This document shows positions 36,458-48,880 of a DNA stretch of 64,000 nucleotides, piece by piece. Made by a program: the position numbers and the translations under genes. The notes under the pieces were generated by a model. The model had not been told where the DNA came from. It was given only the letters and a program-made list of their open reading frames with translations, and made no database searches. Position 1 is the first letter of the stretch. Each line of letters starts with the position of its first letter. The stretch is from assembly GCA_022316685.1 (NCBI GenBank), contig JAKJHU010000082.1:2046001-2110000 (forward strand). Direction: 5' to 3'. This DNA comes from Progne subis subis. Lineage: Eukaryota; Chordata; Aves; Passeriformes; Hirundinidae.

Positions 36458-39400
36458 TCTCTCCATTTTTTTTTCTTCCACATTGTCCTTAGTTCTGTAT
36501 ACTTCTAAATTTCTTCTTCTTGTTCTAATTGAGAACAAAGCTCTCACAAAATACCATAATTTCCCATAGGAAAGAAATCCTGAGTTTTTTCTATCCACGT
36601 ACAATGTCTTTGGATTTGATTCCTGTGGGGATGGTGCTTGCAAAGGAGATAATAAAGCTTCAGCAGGCCACTAGATGGTCTTTGCTTTTTAAGAACCATT
36701 TCTGGACCCTTTGTTGATATGAATTGAAAACACGGGTGTTCCTGCTTTTGCACTCCAAGCCGTCGTTAGAACTGCATCCTGTTACTCCTTCATATGTACT
36801 GTGTGATGCACGTGTTAGCCTCGTTTGACTTCATTATTCCAGCATAGGAATGTCTCATATTTTACTTGATTATTTTTTAATTAAACTATTTCTAGAATTA
36901 AAGTTCACACAGAAAAAGATTAAAACACAAAACATACAATAAATCCTTTCATTGCATTAGGCCCTTTCTAGCTGATTTCTCACTTCCTGTCAGGTCTAGC
37001 ACTTAATGATTGGAGAAGTTGTTCTGGGCTGAGCTGACAGCAAACCTTTAGCTGAGGCTATTGCCTGTAAGGCACAGGGTAGTATTTCTTCTGCAGTGAA
37101 ACTGAGCAGTTGTCACTTCTGTCTCTGCCAGATATTTGCTCTGTTTGCCTGGTCTGCACGGATCTGGAGTGTATTATTTACACTGGATTCTCACAGTATT
37201 CTTGTCACAGGAATGGCTGCTAAGCACAGCTGACATTTGGGAAGGAGGAGCAAAGAGGAAACTGGCCAGTCCACTTTATCACTTATTGCCTCATTAAATT
37301 TTAAAATTCTAAAATAAAACAGATTTTATTACATTTAATTATGAAGGCCGACAATATCTGTTTTCCAAACTACATATAGTTGTGCACTGGAATATGAGGT
37401 GTCTGAAATAACCCATGAGTACAATTAATCCCCTTTGAAGTCTTATCTGATAAATTGTTTCAAGGGCTACTAATCCATGTAATCCAGAGGAAAGGCAGGA
37501 CCACAGAAACAAAATTCATTCATTGAACATTCATTTAACCTCTAGAAGACGTTCATAATGCTGAAAAATAAGGTCCTTTACCTTATGTAAAGGTTTTTGA
37601 ATTGAAGACTGTGGAAGCATCTTTCTGATTCAGGCTTCAGCAAAAATGAATGAAATTGCTCAGCCAAACCCCTATTTAGGGACCACAGCAAAACACGGGT
37701 CTGCACAGGGGCAACATTAGAGTTGCATCTCTTCAGCAGTGCTGGCTGTTGCTGAGGGTTTCTCTGTGGTGGACAAATTCTTGACATGAGCAAGAAGAAA
37801 AAGCTCCCCTGATTGCTGTTGGGTACAGTGAACAGCGTAACTAGGAATAGGTTTGGTTGGTTTGATCTCTTACCTGAGGCAGGAAGAGATGGCACTGAGG
37901 AATGTCAGCTTTCAGATCAGCTGGGGCCACCTCACACTTCAGAGACAGCAAACATTTTGTCGACCTTTGAGAGATTTGGAGCTGTGAAAACTGAGTAGGA
38001 TCCATGCTTAGCAAAGGAGGAAACACTGAAATAGATGTCAATAAGCTCCACTTACAGCTTTAGAGCATCAGTGTCAGATGTACTTGGCTGAGTGTGATAG
38101 GCTTCCAAATACGACCCCCTGGAAGACAGGTAGTAAGCACAGTTCATTGCTGACAGGTTTGCAAAATCCTTCTGCCTGAGGGTGAGAAGGCTGCCTGCAC
38201 ATTAGTTTCCTGGGAGACTTCTGTTGCTGGCATCCACTTCTCCAGAGGCTAAACTTTCACGAAAATGGAAGAACTAACTTTTCAGCCTATGCAAAAGAAA
38301 CCCTTCTGAGCACGAATGTTGGCAACTGCTTGACAGCATACAAATGGTTTCTAAATCTGCCTCAGTTCAGCAGTGAAATAAATAGTGAGATTTCAGTAGC
38401 CACTTCTGCAGGTTTTTATTTTGAAGTGCTCTACAGAGGGAACCATAGCATGGACTATTCCAGTTCTTTTTTCTCCTTGGAAACACTTACAGGGTTTGTA
38501 CTGCACTTTTAGCGGTGGCAGCACCTCAAAGGCGTGGAGTTGCCAGCCCAGGACATTTCCAGGCTTTTCCAAAGGACTTGAGAGGGAAGTATTTCTCCAG
38601 GAACAGACCAAACAACCCTGTGCTAAGTGAGCAGCCTTAAGGATGTGGAGTATCTGTGAAGTACAGGCTCCAGAAGGGATTTTGGAAAAACCAAAAGTTT
38701 GGGAGCACATTGCTCTTCAGATCAAGAATGGTTAGGGACTGCAAGGGTGATTGAATGCCCCCTGCTTCTCCCAGAGAAAACTGGGCAATCATTTCTAGTT
38801 CCTGTGAATAAATCTTCACTTCAAATTTTATAATGATTCATTGAGCACATGGAGCTGAGAAAATGCTCTGGCATTAGTGAAATGTCACACATAGATGACA
38901 CGTCTATTGTGTGTCAGTAGCAAAAAGAAGTAAAATAACAAAAATACTGCATTTGTTATAAATAAGTTGTTGTTCATGTGGTGTAAGGCCTGTTGGAACT
39001 ATAACTTAGTGGTTGCTTTTCTCCCTTTATAATTTCCTCCTATTGCTTTGCAAACTTTGCTGATAAAGGGAGCCATGCATTGCTCTAAGTCCTTCAAAAC
39101 ACAGGCATTTCTTCCAGGTGTCATGTGGCTTTTTACCTCTTTCTTCACAGCATGACTATCAATCATGGCACATTTTCCTTCATAACTATGTGTCCACAAC
39201 TCTTCATCCCTTTTCTGTTCACAGTGGCTTGTTGTGCTAAAGTATCAGCCTTTCATTTATATTCTTGCTAACCATTCTGCCCAGCAGTAGGAGGATTATA
39301 ATAATTTATCATTTCTAATCCCAATAGGGGTGTGTTTGACTTTTAGTCACTCACAACATGCTTTGGTGGGGTGGTGAAATGAAACATCAGCAGTGTGGTT

Positions 39401-41129
39401 TTTCTCTGCTCTGTGAACCCTCTGAAGTACTGGGACCAATGGGAATGAGCCCTTGCCAGGTTTGGACCGTCTAACTAGAACAAGAGAATTGTTTCACGAA
39501 ACAAAAGATCTTAATATAAAATGTACATAATTTCTTGCATCTCAAAAGCAGCAGGTGTGTGTTTTTCCTGTGGTTATTTCCTTTTGTCTTATGTGTTCAT
39601 TGTGGGAGCTTAACAAATAATTCATGTGGAAACCAGGGGTTTTAACAAGCACACTTCCTGAAGCCTTGTCCTTTGTTGACATCTCAGGACTCAGCCTGAT
39701 AGAGGGCTGTTCCCTTGGTGCTGTGTGGCTGCTACCCCTCCTGATAGAGGAGCACAATACAGTGGAACAATGGTTCTTAGCAGATTGCTTTTTGAAAGGT
39801 TTGGCAGAGCAATGGTAAAAATCAAGTGATAATTTGCAAAAACTTGTAAAATGTATTTCCGTGTTCAGATATTCAGCACTCTCTGTTCTAAACTGTACCC
39901 AAGCAGCACAGGTTGTCAGTCTGCTGCTGCTGGGAGCACGCAGAGTCATAATTTTTTGTTACTTCTGGTGTAATGGAACCTGGAACTACTCTTACAAGGA
40001 GTGTGAGGAGCTTACTAGCAAGGATAGGTTTTCTTTTCTCTCTGCCTTGCCAGGAGGGTGCTCAGATATGCTCTGTAGGGGAAATGGACAGCTCTGGCAG
40101 CACCAATATAGCACTTCATCTTCTTCCTGTTCAGCCTCTAGTACCAGTCTCTGGCTGTTCCAGAGACAGAAATGGCACACAACATTTCTTACACAGAGCA
40201 GGGCAAACAGCACAGCGTTGAAAGGATGACACAAGGAATCTTCCTTTCAAGAAATCCTCTGCTGTTATGCTAACTGATATGCTGTATTTCACTGACGGCA
40301 AGCTCATTTTGTGTTGTACCACACACTGTCTGATGGGGTGAGAAAATACACACAAGCCCTCCTCACTTCACGTGGTATTAATTATTGCATTTGGTACTCA
40401 GAGACATCTATGGACCCCACAGGTGTAGATTTTTTTAACTCTTGGAAGCACGTGCTATTTAGCTTCACTTTCTTTCTTGCTGTGCGTTTGCTGCCTCGAA
40501 TGCTTTCTGCTGCCTTAGGTTGTGGGAGTAACACTGCAGTGGTATATGAGCAGTGCTTGTAACTGAGGCAAGGTCTGTATGGAGGGGAAACACTTAGAAA
40601 TACACATCTCTGCATAGGGAACAAAGATGCTAACAGGCACTAATGCCCTTTTAACAGGGCTGGATATGGATGGAAAGGAAGTCAGATTGGCTCTGGAAAC
40701 CATGACTCCCAATCCCCATTCGTGTACTAGATTTATCCTCAGTCTTCATCTCTAGATGTGTGAGCAAAAGGTACTGACGTAAATTCAGTTAAATCTGGAT
40801 ATAAAGTGAACTTTATCCTGTAGTTAATTTCCAAAAACTAATAGTCTGATATTAGCATCTTCAGATATTAATCCTCGAAGTGCACACCAGTAATGATGAC
40901 TGGATAGACTCCTAAAAGGAGCCTCTCCTTAATTCTGTTGTCTTTGTCAGTCATTTCTCCTTCCTTGGATGCACACATGTATTTTTTGCCTCAGCAAGTG
41001 TGCAACCCATGTGGCCCTGCCAGATGGCAATTTCATAGTCAAGATGACGAAGATACGGACAAGGCAAGAATTAAGTGGGCTGAATGTGAGACAGCAGTAG
41101 GTTGTGCTGAAAGGGAGAGTGAGGGTCAG

Positions 41130-41890
41130 AGGAGATTCACAGATGGATTGATCTTGCTTAATATATTTGTTAATGGCATGGGTAGGTGAGATTTTTATAC
41201 ATATAAAACTGATCAAAAATTTAGCAGATCAAAACATACAGGAAAAGCAGGAGAATTCTAAGAACTGAACTTTAAAAAGTGAGCAGTAATTCCACAGTAC
41301 CCAGGGCAAGTCTGTTGCTAGGGACCAGTGATAAGTTTCTTACATGCTGTTGGAAGTTTGAGTCATTTGAAAAGGAGAAGCAAGGCATAAATGTGTTCAT
41401 TGACCAGAAGATGCCTGTCACTGTAAGCAAGATGAGTGTGAACCTAAAATATCAGGCCATTTTATTTTATATATAATGGAGATTGTGCATAGCCATAGTT
41501 CCCTGTTAACTTCGTCTTAAACAGTGTGAATGATTTCAGGTGTTTGTGTTCAGAAGGGAGTCATTCACAGGTACAGGAAAAAGCTACAGTGACACTAGGG
41601 GAGGGAAGCCTGTCCCTTAAGTGGAGACTAAGCAGACTTAGCTGGTTTGCTTTGGCAAAATAATTGTTCTCCAGGTATATGGGGTAATATCAGAGGCAGG
41701 GTGTAGAAACAGTTCCATAAAAACAAAAGAGCAGGATCAGATATCTAGAACTTAGAGGGAAAACCTGAACATAGTTGTAATGTAGGCAAAATAATACTAA
41801 AAACTGTAAATGAAAGGAAGCCTGATCAGTTTGTGAAAAGATTTGGTGATGGGGTCAGATACTGTAGCCCATAATTCCAACCTTGATATT
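41130..41890 (+). mobile_element. Very old CR1-L-like LINE remnant
   Basis: Read on the plus strand, scattered blocks follow the order of CR1 ORF2 toward its end: a segment like the family's FNIFVND motif at 41150-41180 (here LLNIFVNG), a possible trace of the mid-ORF2 region at 41395-41445, then ACTTAGCTGGTTTGCTTTGG at about 41637-41656 and TTCTCCAGGTATATGGGGTA at about 41670-41690, which resemble the LFSLEKRRL and YKYL segments of old reptile-type CR1. Divergence is very high and no frame is kept. The match is by eye from memory of the family, so the boundaries are approximate. Confidence 0.4.
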
Positions 41891-42411
41891 ATTTAAGCCC
41901 AAGGGATACTCACAGGATTTATTTTTAAGTGACTTGGAATCACTGGGTTGTCAGTCCTATAAACCCTAAAGGTCCTGAGAGATCTGTGAAATAAAGTTCT
42001 GTGCTTCGGCGTAAAGTCAGAACAGCTTTTAATCAGGTTGCTTGTGACTGTCACCAAAGACCTGCATGCTCAGATTTAATGTGAAATTTTGTTGCACTGT
42101 GGTTAATAGTCGGATCATCTTCTAAAGTCAGCTGGTATAATTTCTCTGGTTTCAGTGGAGTTCTGCTGATTTCCAACAGCCCAGTAATTTATAGTAATGC
42201 GACTTAATGAATTTTACATTATGTCAAAGAAAATATTATAGCTAGGGCCCCCTGTGCTATCTGGAGGATTATAATGAAAAGTGTTTAAAAAAAGCCCAAA
42301 AACTTCCTATCAACCTGTCATTGTAGAATTTTATGGTATATAGAGACCACTTGAAAACCTTTAGAAGTCTGGGATTTTAAGTTGTCTTACTTGTTCTCAG
42401 AGCTTGTTGGC

Positions 42412-43012
42412 AAGAATCACAGCATCACTAAAGTTTAGAAAAGAAAGCAGTAAACCAGGTTAGGGAGGGACAGACCACATAGGTCACATCTAACTTCTTC
42501 CTTGCAGTTAGGTGTACCTTGTGTTCATGGGGAAAAAATTGGTTTGGGAAAAGGTAATCTTCAGTTTGATAGTCACAATGCAGACCTTTCAAATCGAAGG
42601 TCTTCAGATTTGAAGATCATTTGAAAAGAACTTTCAAATCTTCAGACAGTAGAAAATAAAATAAATAAATCCAGGAGGTTCTAGTCTGAGCAAAGTCTGC
42701 TTGGGTCTTCAGTATTTTAAAGGCTGGAGACTCCATAAACAACTTGTTTCAGGGTTTGACCATCCTCATAGTAAAAGACATATTTGGGTCTTGTGTTTAG
42801 TAGGGTTTTGTCAATTCAGTTTATGTCCATTGCTTCCTGAGAAGCATCTGGCTCTTTTTCTTTATACTCTTTCACCAGGTATTTATACACATAGGTAAAG
42901 TCCCACTGAGCCTTTCCTTCTCCAGGATGAACAGTCACAACTCTTTTAGCCTCTCCATAGCAGAGACACTACAGTCCCTCAATCATCTTTGTGATTCTTC
43001 CCTGGATTTGCT
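42412..43012 (-). mobile_element. CR1 LINE, 3' part, minus orientation
   Basis: It starts with the decayed antisense CR1 tail (AATCACAGCATCACTAAAG). Further on are antisense blocks AACAACTTGTTTCAGGGTTT, GACCATCCTCATAGTAAAAG, TTTATGTCCATTGCTTCCTG, AGGTATTTATACACATAGGT, GCCTTTCCTTCTCCAGGATG, AACAGTCACAACTC, TTTTAGCCTCTCCATAGCAG and CTCAATCATCTTTGTGATTC. These correspond to the 3' UTR and the end of ORF2. The segment at about 42500-42690 is poorly conserved and holds a local repeat. The frame is broken. Confidence 0.8.
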
Positions 43013-43019
43013 CCTTCCC

Positions 43020-43250
43020 AGAGATGAAGGTGAGGCTGACTGATCTGTATCCCTGGATCCTCTTCCTTAGAAGGAAGATAAAAGGAACCTTTGCTTTTCC
43101 AATCCTCAGTAAAATCCCCTGATCATTCTGACCTTTCAAAGATAATTGAGTGTGGCCTCACAGTGACATTGGCAACTCTCTCAGTGCTTGGAGCACATTC
43201 CATCAGGCCCCAGGGACATGGACATGGCTTGTTTGTTTATATGCTTCCTA
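43020..43250 (-). mobile_element. CR1 ORF2 reverse-transcriptase fragment joined to the CR1 3' end
   Basis: On the minus strand this decodes, with interruptions, to a relic of the early CR1 reverse-transcriptase region, including IIFERS, TEDW and EEDPG, equivalent to family segments that read IIFERSW, PEDW and KEDPGNYRPVSLT. In an intact CR1 these lie roughly 0.9 kb before the ORF2 end seen in the preceding entry, but here the two are contiguous. An internal deletion or template switch during insertion would explain this. The reading frame is not functional. Confidence 0.7.
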
Positions 43251-43713
43251 GCCAGCTTCCCCACGACAGAGCATAAATCTGCTTTTCAACAGTACCAGAC
43301 TCAAGGAAAGCACCAAATGAGCTGCTGTCCTCATGGCCGTTGACCTCACTGGAGGATTTCCCCAGAATTGTGCTGAGGGCCTGTAGGTGGGAAGGCACAG
43401 GCTCTTGCACAAGGGAGTTTCCCAGTATAAACCAGTCCTATGTGGCTTAGTGCCCATGCATGGAGCAGTGTTGTTCCATGGGTAACTCCACAGCGAGTCA
43501 CGAGTTGCATTTGAAAGCTTACAAAAGAACTTATCAAGTCAAATATAGATGTGATGAATAAGGGAAAGGAACAACATCAAAGCAAAACTTTAAATGGATT
43601 ATTTTCTCACATGCACTTTCATCAATTTAAATATCTATATGTATTCAATATGCTGTCTGACATAACCACCAACTAAATTTTCCTTCAATCAACCATTTGT
43701 GTTTTCCTTTCAG

Positions 43714-43868
43714 AAGAGTCTTCCAATGCCACTTCATATTTTCTGATATCTTTCCTTGTTTTGATCCCTGTTACATCTGGAGATGAAATCCGGTACTCTC
43801 ACAGATTGCCTGTTGTAGGTGACCCTTTGAGAATGCCAGCTGCAGACACACAGCTCAACAGACTTTGA
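43714..43868 (+). other. Exon-like open frame, same phase as the GPI exon, unknown
   Basis: A good acceptor (TTTGTGTTTTCCTTTCAG) ends at 43713. Reading with two bases completing a split codon, a frame of 50 residues runs to a TGA at 43866-43868. It starts polar with a possible N-glycosylation site (SSNATS), continues through a hydrophobic stretch (YFLISFLVLIPV) and ends with a 28-residue polar tail. The intron phase equals that of the exon at 8365, so it could be an alternative 3' exon with a membrane-spanning tail. A 50-codon frame can easily occur by chance after one acceptor, and I have no conservation evidence. Confidence 0.15.
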
Positions 43869-45009
43869 CCTGACGTGGCTTTTTTCTTTCTGAAACTTAT
43901 TTCTAAATCACATTTCAGTGAGATCTCTGCATGCCTGGTCTGTTTTTTCCATTGCTTGGTTCAGCTTGTATTTCTTTGATTCAATATTTGAAACCACCCT
44001 ATCAGACTGCTGAATTACATACCTCTTAACAGCAGTGGATGATCAGCAAGAGTCTCTGAAAAGGAAAATAAATAAATTAACTTTTACAGGTTTGGAGAGC
44101 GATTCTTGATATGACTCACACTTGCTCTAACCATAAAATCTGACTCACTGTGTAGTGTAGCAGGGAAAAGTTATGATAGAAATAGCAAAAAGATCTTTAG
44201 TCAGTCATATCCAGTCAGTCTAATCCAGGCCCTAGATGGTGATTCCCTGCATCTGGAGTTCACCCATCCCACAGTGAGACCAGCAGATGATTATTTTTGG
44301 AAGCTCCAGGCTCCAGTACTCCAGTACTACTCTGGAGGAGTTTTATTATACAAATAAGTATTTGCTACTTATTTTCTCCCCTGGACATCATTGTATTGGG
44401 CTGTCAGTATGGCCGGGCTGCTCCAGGCTGTGAACCCGAATGTGAACAAGAATCCTCTTGTGCTGTCTTTTGAGTGAACGTGGGGATGCCACTACAGCAG
44501 GTGGGGAGGTCATTTTGGGACTACTGTGTCCTACCCAGGCTTTCTGGTGTGTTTCTGCTGCACACCTTTGTCAGCTCAGATCCCCAGTCAGGCTTTTGTC
44601 CCATGGGCAAGCCAAAATAAACAGTGTAAGCCAGTTCACTAATAATAATAGCAATAATAAGGATAAAAGAAGGAAGAAAACACTCCACCTTCATTTAACG
44701 TGTTAGTGCCCTTCTGTTAGGTATGAGAATGCATATGTTGTATAAATTATCTTGGAGAAAATGATATAAATTTCATTGTGTCAGTGTGTCTCAGCATCCT
44801 CCAAAGTTAACATACAATAAATTTATTTTATTCATCAGTGAGAGAAACCTCTTGCTGGCTGTCCAAACTAGTTTGACTGTAAGGATTCACACCTTGATGT
44901 TTTAGGCTGGTCTAGATGCTGGTTTGCCATTTCCCTTTTTCAGTATCTCACGTGTTCAACCTCTGCATCTATTTTAACCTGTCTCTGTTGCCTGATTTCA
45001 GAAGAGCTG

Positions 45010-45405
45010 GGCAGCCAGCAGTGTCCTTGATGCCTTTTTGGAATTACTTAAAAACAGAGGCCAGACAAAATTAATAAAATAAAAAGCAGTTGTATTTATT
45101 GAAGGGCTTTCAGGTACATTTCAGGCAGACAAACCCACCCAGGGGCTGCACCCAAAAATGGATAATGGATCATGGGTTTTCACATTTTTATGAGTTTGGT
45201 CCATTTGCATATTGGTGTTAATCTTCCAATTACAGCTTCAGGCAATGAAGTAATTTACTCCAAGTTTGCTCCCCCCACAACTCTCTTTTGTTTCCATTTC
45301 TCGGAGCCTGAGGCAGTGAGGTTTAATTGCCGGGCCTGGAGAGGAATTGTTGTGTCTGACCAAAATGGGGAAGCAGCAGCTCACACTGTGTGTGGAGTTT
45401 AGAGT
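45010..45405 (-). mobile_element. Probable solo LTR of an avian endogenous retrovirus
   Basis: The segment resembles a long terminal repeat commonly seen in songbird genomes, here read from the minus strand: a GC-moderate first part, then a long AT-rich part, and AATAAATACAACTGC (antisense TTTATT at 45095-45100) about 85 bases before the end, as expected for the polyadenylation signal in R. No gag, pol or env frame adjoins it, so it would be a solo LTR left by recombination. I could not find a clean target-site duplication or unambiguous TG/CA ends, so both limits are approximate. Confidence 0.42.
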
Positions 45406-46861
45406 TATGCACTAAAGAATTAGAGGATTACAAATATATGAAAAATATAAAAGCTAAAATCTTAAGGTGTCAGCCTGATTCCATTGTGAGGAGGGGCTGC
45501 TCTGTCCCATTCCTGTTGGCACTGCTGTAGAGCTCAGCAGTGTGCCTTTGGATACTGCCCAGACCTCTCCTGGGATCACCTCTGTCCATCTGAATTTCTT
45601 TCTCTTGCCCCTGCTGGTCTGTGGCTCCACCAGTATATCCAGCAGGATAACTTCAGTCTTCTGTTCCTCCACTGAGAATAAAAGGGTACAAACAGATTGT
45701 CACTGAGAGTTTGCCCCAGAATCTGAGCTCTCTGGTTTAACTGTACAGGGCCATTGATTACCTTGGCTGCACAATCGCACAGGCTCTTCGTGCACATCAT
45801 TCCTGAGGTAGCATAAATGACTTGTGCTGACTAAACAATGCTGATTTTTGAGGAGATGCTTCCAATACTTTAATAACCAGTTTGTCAGCTGTGTTCATGG
45901 TGATGTGATGCTGTAAGCAAATACTAAGCAGCTTGGTGGTTTGACCACAGCAACAATTAGCTCAGGAGTGTCTCCCTGCTATAGGCAGTCACTTCATTAA
46001 GTATTTATGAAACTGAAATGTTTCTGTTAATAGAACACAACTGGAGCTTCTTAGGGAAAGATTGATACAAGTGCTTTGCTTCCAATATCATTTAATGTGT
46101 TCACTGACTGGTAATGTCTCTGGGATAAGAATAAAACAAGATCAAAATAAGAAATGGAAGCAGCAGCTTTGAGCTCAGTGATATATCTTAGGAGATGAAT
46201 TAGCAATAATTGCCACTCCATCGTTTCAACCTCTGTCCAGCTCCGTGTGGTCCCCTGAGCTCACAGCACCGGCTGTGTTGGCAGGCAGAGTTCTGTGAAC
46301 TCAGCTGCAGCCTGGACTTATGCTCTTGTGTGAGCAGGGCCATGCTGCAGCCACCAGCCAGCATCCTGTCCTCATAAAACCACACATCTCACAGTACAGC
46401 TGGTCCTGGGAGCCTCGGACAACACTTAATGGGCAAGGCGCAGGATTCCCATTAAATCCCAGATAGTTTTATCTACTGCTGGCAAAGGGGAAAGAATGCA
46501 TATGACAAATCAAATCATCTTTGGATTAATACTGAGATGTTGGGGTCACTTCCTGTCTAGTTTTTAGTGTTTAACTCGTGTTCTTTCCTATGCACATGAG
46601 CAACAGAAGGGACCTAAGGACTCGGGCTATCCACAGACCCCATGGTATGATGGAGTGTGGCAGTGGAGAGGGTGAGAGCAACCAAGGGGCATGAGGCACA
46701 GCTCATGGCTGTAAATAGACAGCAGCAGAGAAAGAGAAACAGTCATGGAGCAGTTCACTAAGAATTGGGCAATTGGGACCTTCCCTAGTAGAAGTTCTGT
46801 GTTTCCCTGGATTAATTAAAAGCCCTGCTGCCTAACCTGGAGGAAGAGAGGATGTATTTTT

Positions 46862-46902
46862 CTTTCTTCAAAGGCTAAGTTTCTCTCAGCCTTTGAAGAA
46901 AG
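46862..46902. repeat. Perfect 15-bp inverted repeat with an 11-nt loop
   Basis: Arms CTTTCTTCAAAGGCT (46862-46876) and AGCCTTTGAAGAAAG (46888-46902) are exact reverse complements, separated by 11 bases. Transcribed from either strand this folds into a simple hairpin. The stem is shorter than the 22 or more base pairs expected of a microRNA precursor, and I do not recognise a known small RNA. It may be the relic of a small inverted duplication. Confidence 0.85.
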
Positions 46903-48863
46903 TGGAGTGTCAATTTTTTTAATGTAGTCTGGCTGAGAGCCTGCCGTGGGTATGGCAGTCAGTGCTCAGGCTGTCAGGAAGCAAGAGTAGTTTATACAAA
47001 ACCATAATTGCTTGAGCTAATTTTAAGCAAAATGAGCTCAAACAAAGCAATGGTATACTCCAACAGCTTCCACCTCCCTCCTGCTTCTGCAAAGGAAAAT
47101 CAGATGAATCTGTGTCTCTATGATGAGCAGACTTGCTGGGCCTTGATCAGGTAGGGATGTCTGGACTGATCTTTATGTATTTAACAGGCCTTTGGACTTA
47201 AATGTGGCTACTGCACAGCCACACACTTGCCTGCCTGGGGAGCTTGGGGAAATTTAGCTTTGCTTCCACTATAATCATGTAGGAGTGTTTGTCCTTCACC
47301 TGAATAAGAGAAGGGCTTGGAATCACTTTGGTCTTGTTACCCCATGGCAAGGTAACCACACAGTGAGGGGGAAAAAAATGACAGTCCGATGGGTTATAGC
47401 AGTAAAACACCGTGTGAGTCGGTTTATCCTTTTATGAGGTTTATAGGCTCAAATATGGACGAGCAAGAAATGCTTCACTGGTCAGAATGTCACCATTTAC
47501 TCAGGATCATTTCAGTTATCTGATGTGGTTACAAGTATTTCCTTAAGGAAAAGAGCAGTATCGAAGGAAGAAGAAAACTGGATTCGATATTAGTAGTTTT
47601 CTGTGTATTAAAATGATAAGTTTTGATAAATATTTCCAACATTCCTTGCAGCACCAAAGCTATAAAAAGTACTGTTTGTAAAGCAGAGGTCTTAAAAGTC
47701 TTTAAAAATTATTCCTTCCAAAATAAGCAAGTAAATGAAATGGGAATTCAACCCACATTGCATTTTCTCCTTTTAGCTTTAGGTAAATACAGCCAGAAAT
47801 TCAGTTCTCTATTTATTTGCAAATACTGCATAATAAACATAAATGTACTGCTGTTAAGAATAATAATGCAATGCTAATGATTCTGAAAAGTGAGAAGGGA
47901 ATAAAAAAACCATCTGAAGGAAAGGGACAGGTAATTAGGCAAAGCAGGGAGATGAAATGGTAGATAAGTACCTAAGAAAATTACACAGTAAAGGTGATTA
48001 AAAATAAAGAAATAGAAATTGTACATTATATACTAGAACAGAAAATACAGCAAGTGCTGGCAAGGATCAGCCATGAAAGGTGAAGCTAAATCGCAAGGGA
48101 TAAGGATTTGAAATGTGGCTGTCCTGTAGTTCATTTGATCAGAGAATTCACTCTTGTCAAAATAACTTTGGTGAGACTGCATTACAGCTGAGAGCATTGA
48201 CCACAGATTGAAGCAGAACAAGCACAAAGGTTTTTCTCCCCAGATCTGGTGCAGCCTTTGGCTGTGCTGGCAGCTGTAGTTCTCTCAGCTCCTCCCTCCC
48301 ACCTCCCTTTTGCATTTTGGCCTTGCAGGAGCTGCACTCCTTGCTGTGTGCTGATGCTCAGCCGTGGTTTTTCACTCGTGGCCCATTTCCTGCAATGCAC
48401 TTGGCCAAGATGATTTCCATCTCCTCTTGGATGGACTCCCAGGAAATGGAAATTTAAGGGATGCCACCTGGATCAACACATCCAGGCTAAAAATACGAGG
48501 CTTTTGCATATGCCTGAATGAAGATGGTTCTCAGGCTGATGACTACAAGACATTAAAAATCCCAGTGGATCAGCACAAGGGAAGGAAGGTTCCTAACACG
48601 TAGTGACCAGTAGATTACAAGAATTAATTATTACTTTAATTAAATTTTTGGCCCTGCTCCCTTTTTCCCCATTGCTTTTGATGGAATGACCTTATTTCTG
48701 TTTCTCAGGACTGTAAGTGGAAGAATACAGAAAACTTCAGGTTTTAGGGAGATGTTAGGGGAAAAAAAATGCACAGAGCATTCAAGTCTTGAAAAGCTAT
48801 TGTTAATTTTATTAGTAACCATAAAAATATTCTATGAGTTTAATTTTAATACTTCTCTTTTTC

Positions 48864-48880
48864 TTTTTTTTTTTTTTTTT
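48864..48880. repeat. T17 homopolymer
   Basis: A run of 17 T residues inside a longer pyrimidine tract, followed by GCATTCAGCA. It is a simple repeat. Confidence 0.85.

Larger units (their letters stand above)
31269..41129. other. Gene-poor stretch, no supported gene
   Basis: About 10 kb without a recognisable gene. Open frames up to about 135 codons occur on both strands around 39.5-40.2 kb but lack any domain, start context or splice structure. The listed exceptions are the repeat pair at 34.5 and 36.0 kb, a T19 tract and an A/C-rich low-complexity block. Confidence 0.5.

Noticed and set aside
39542..40229. Open frames of 131-135 codons on opposite strands
   Set aside because: They overlap in antisense or sit adjacent without splice sites or family signatures, and lengths of this order occur by chance in 64 kb.
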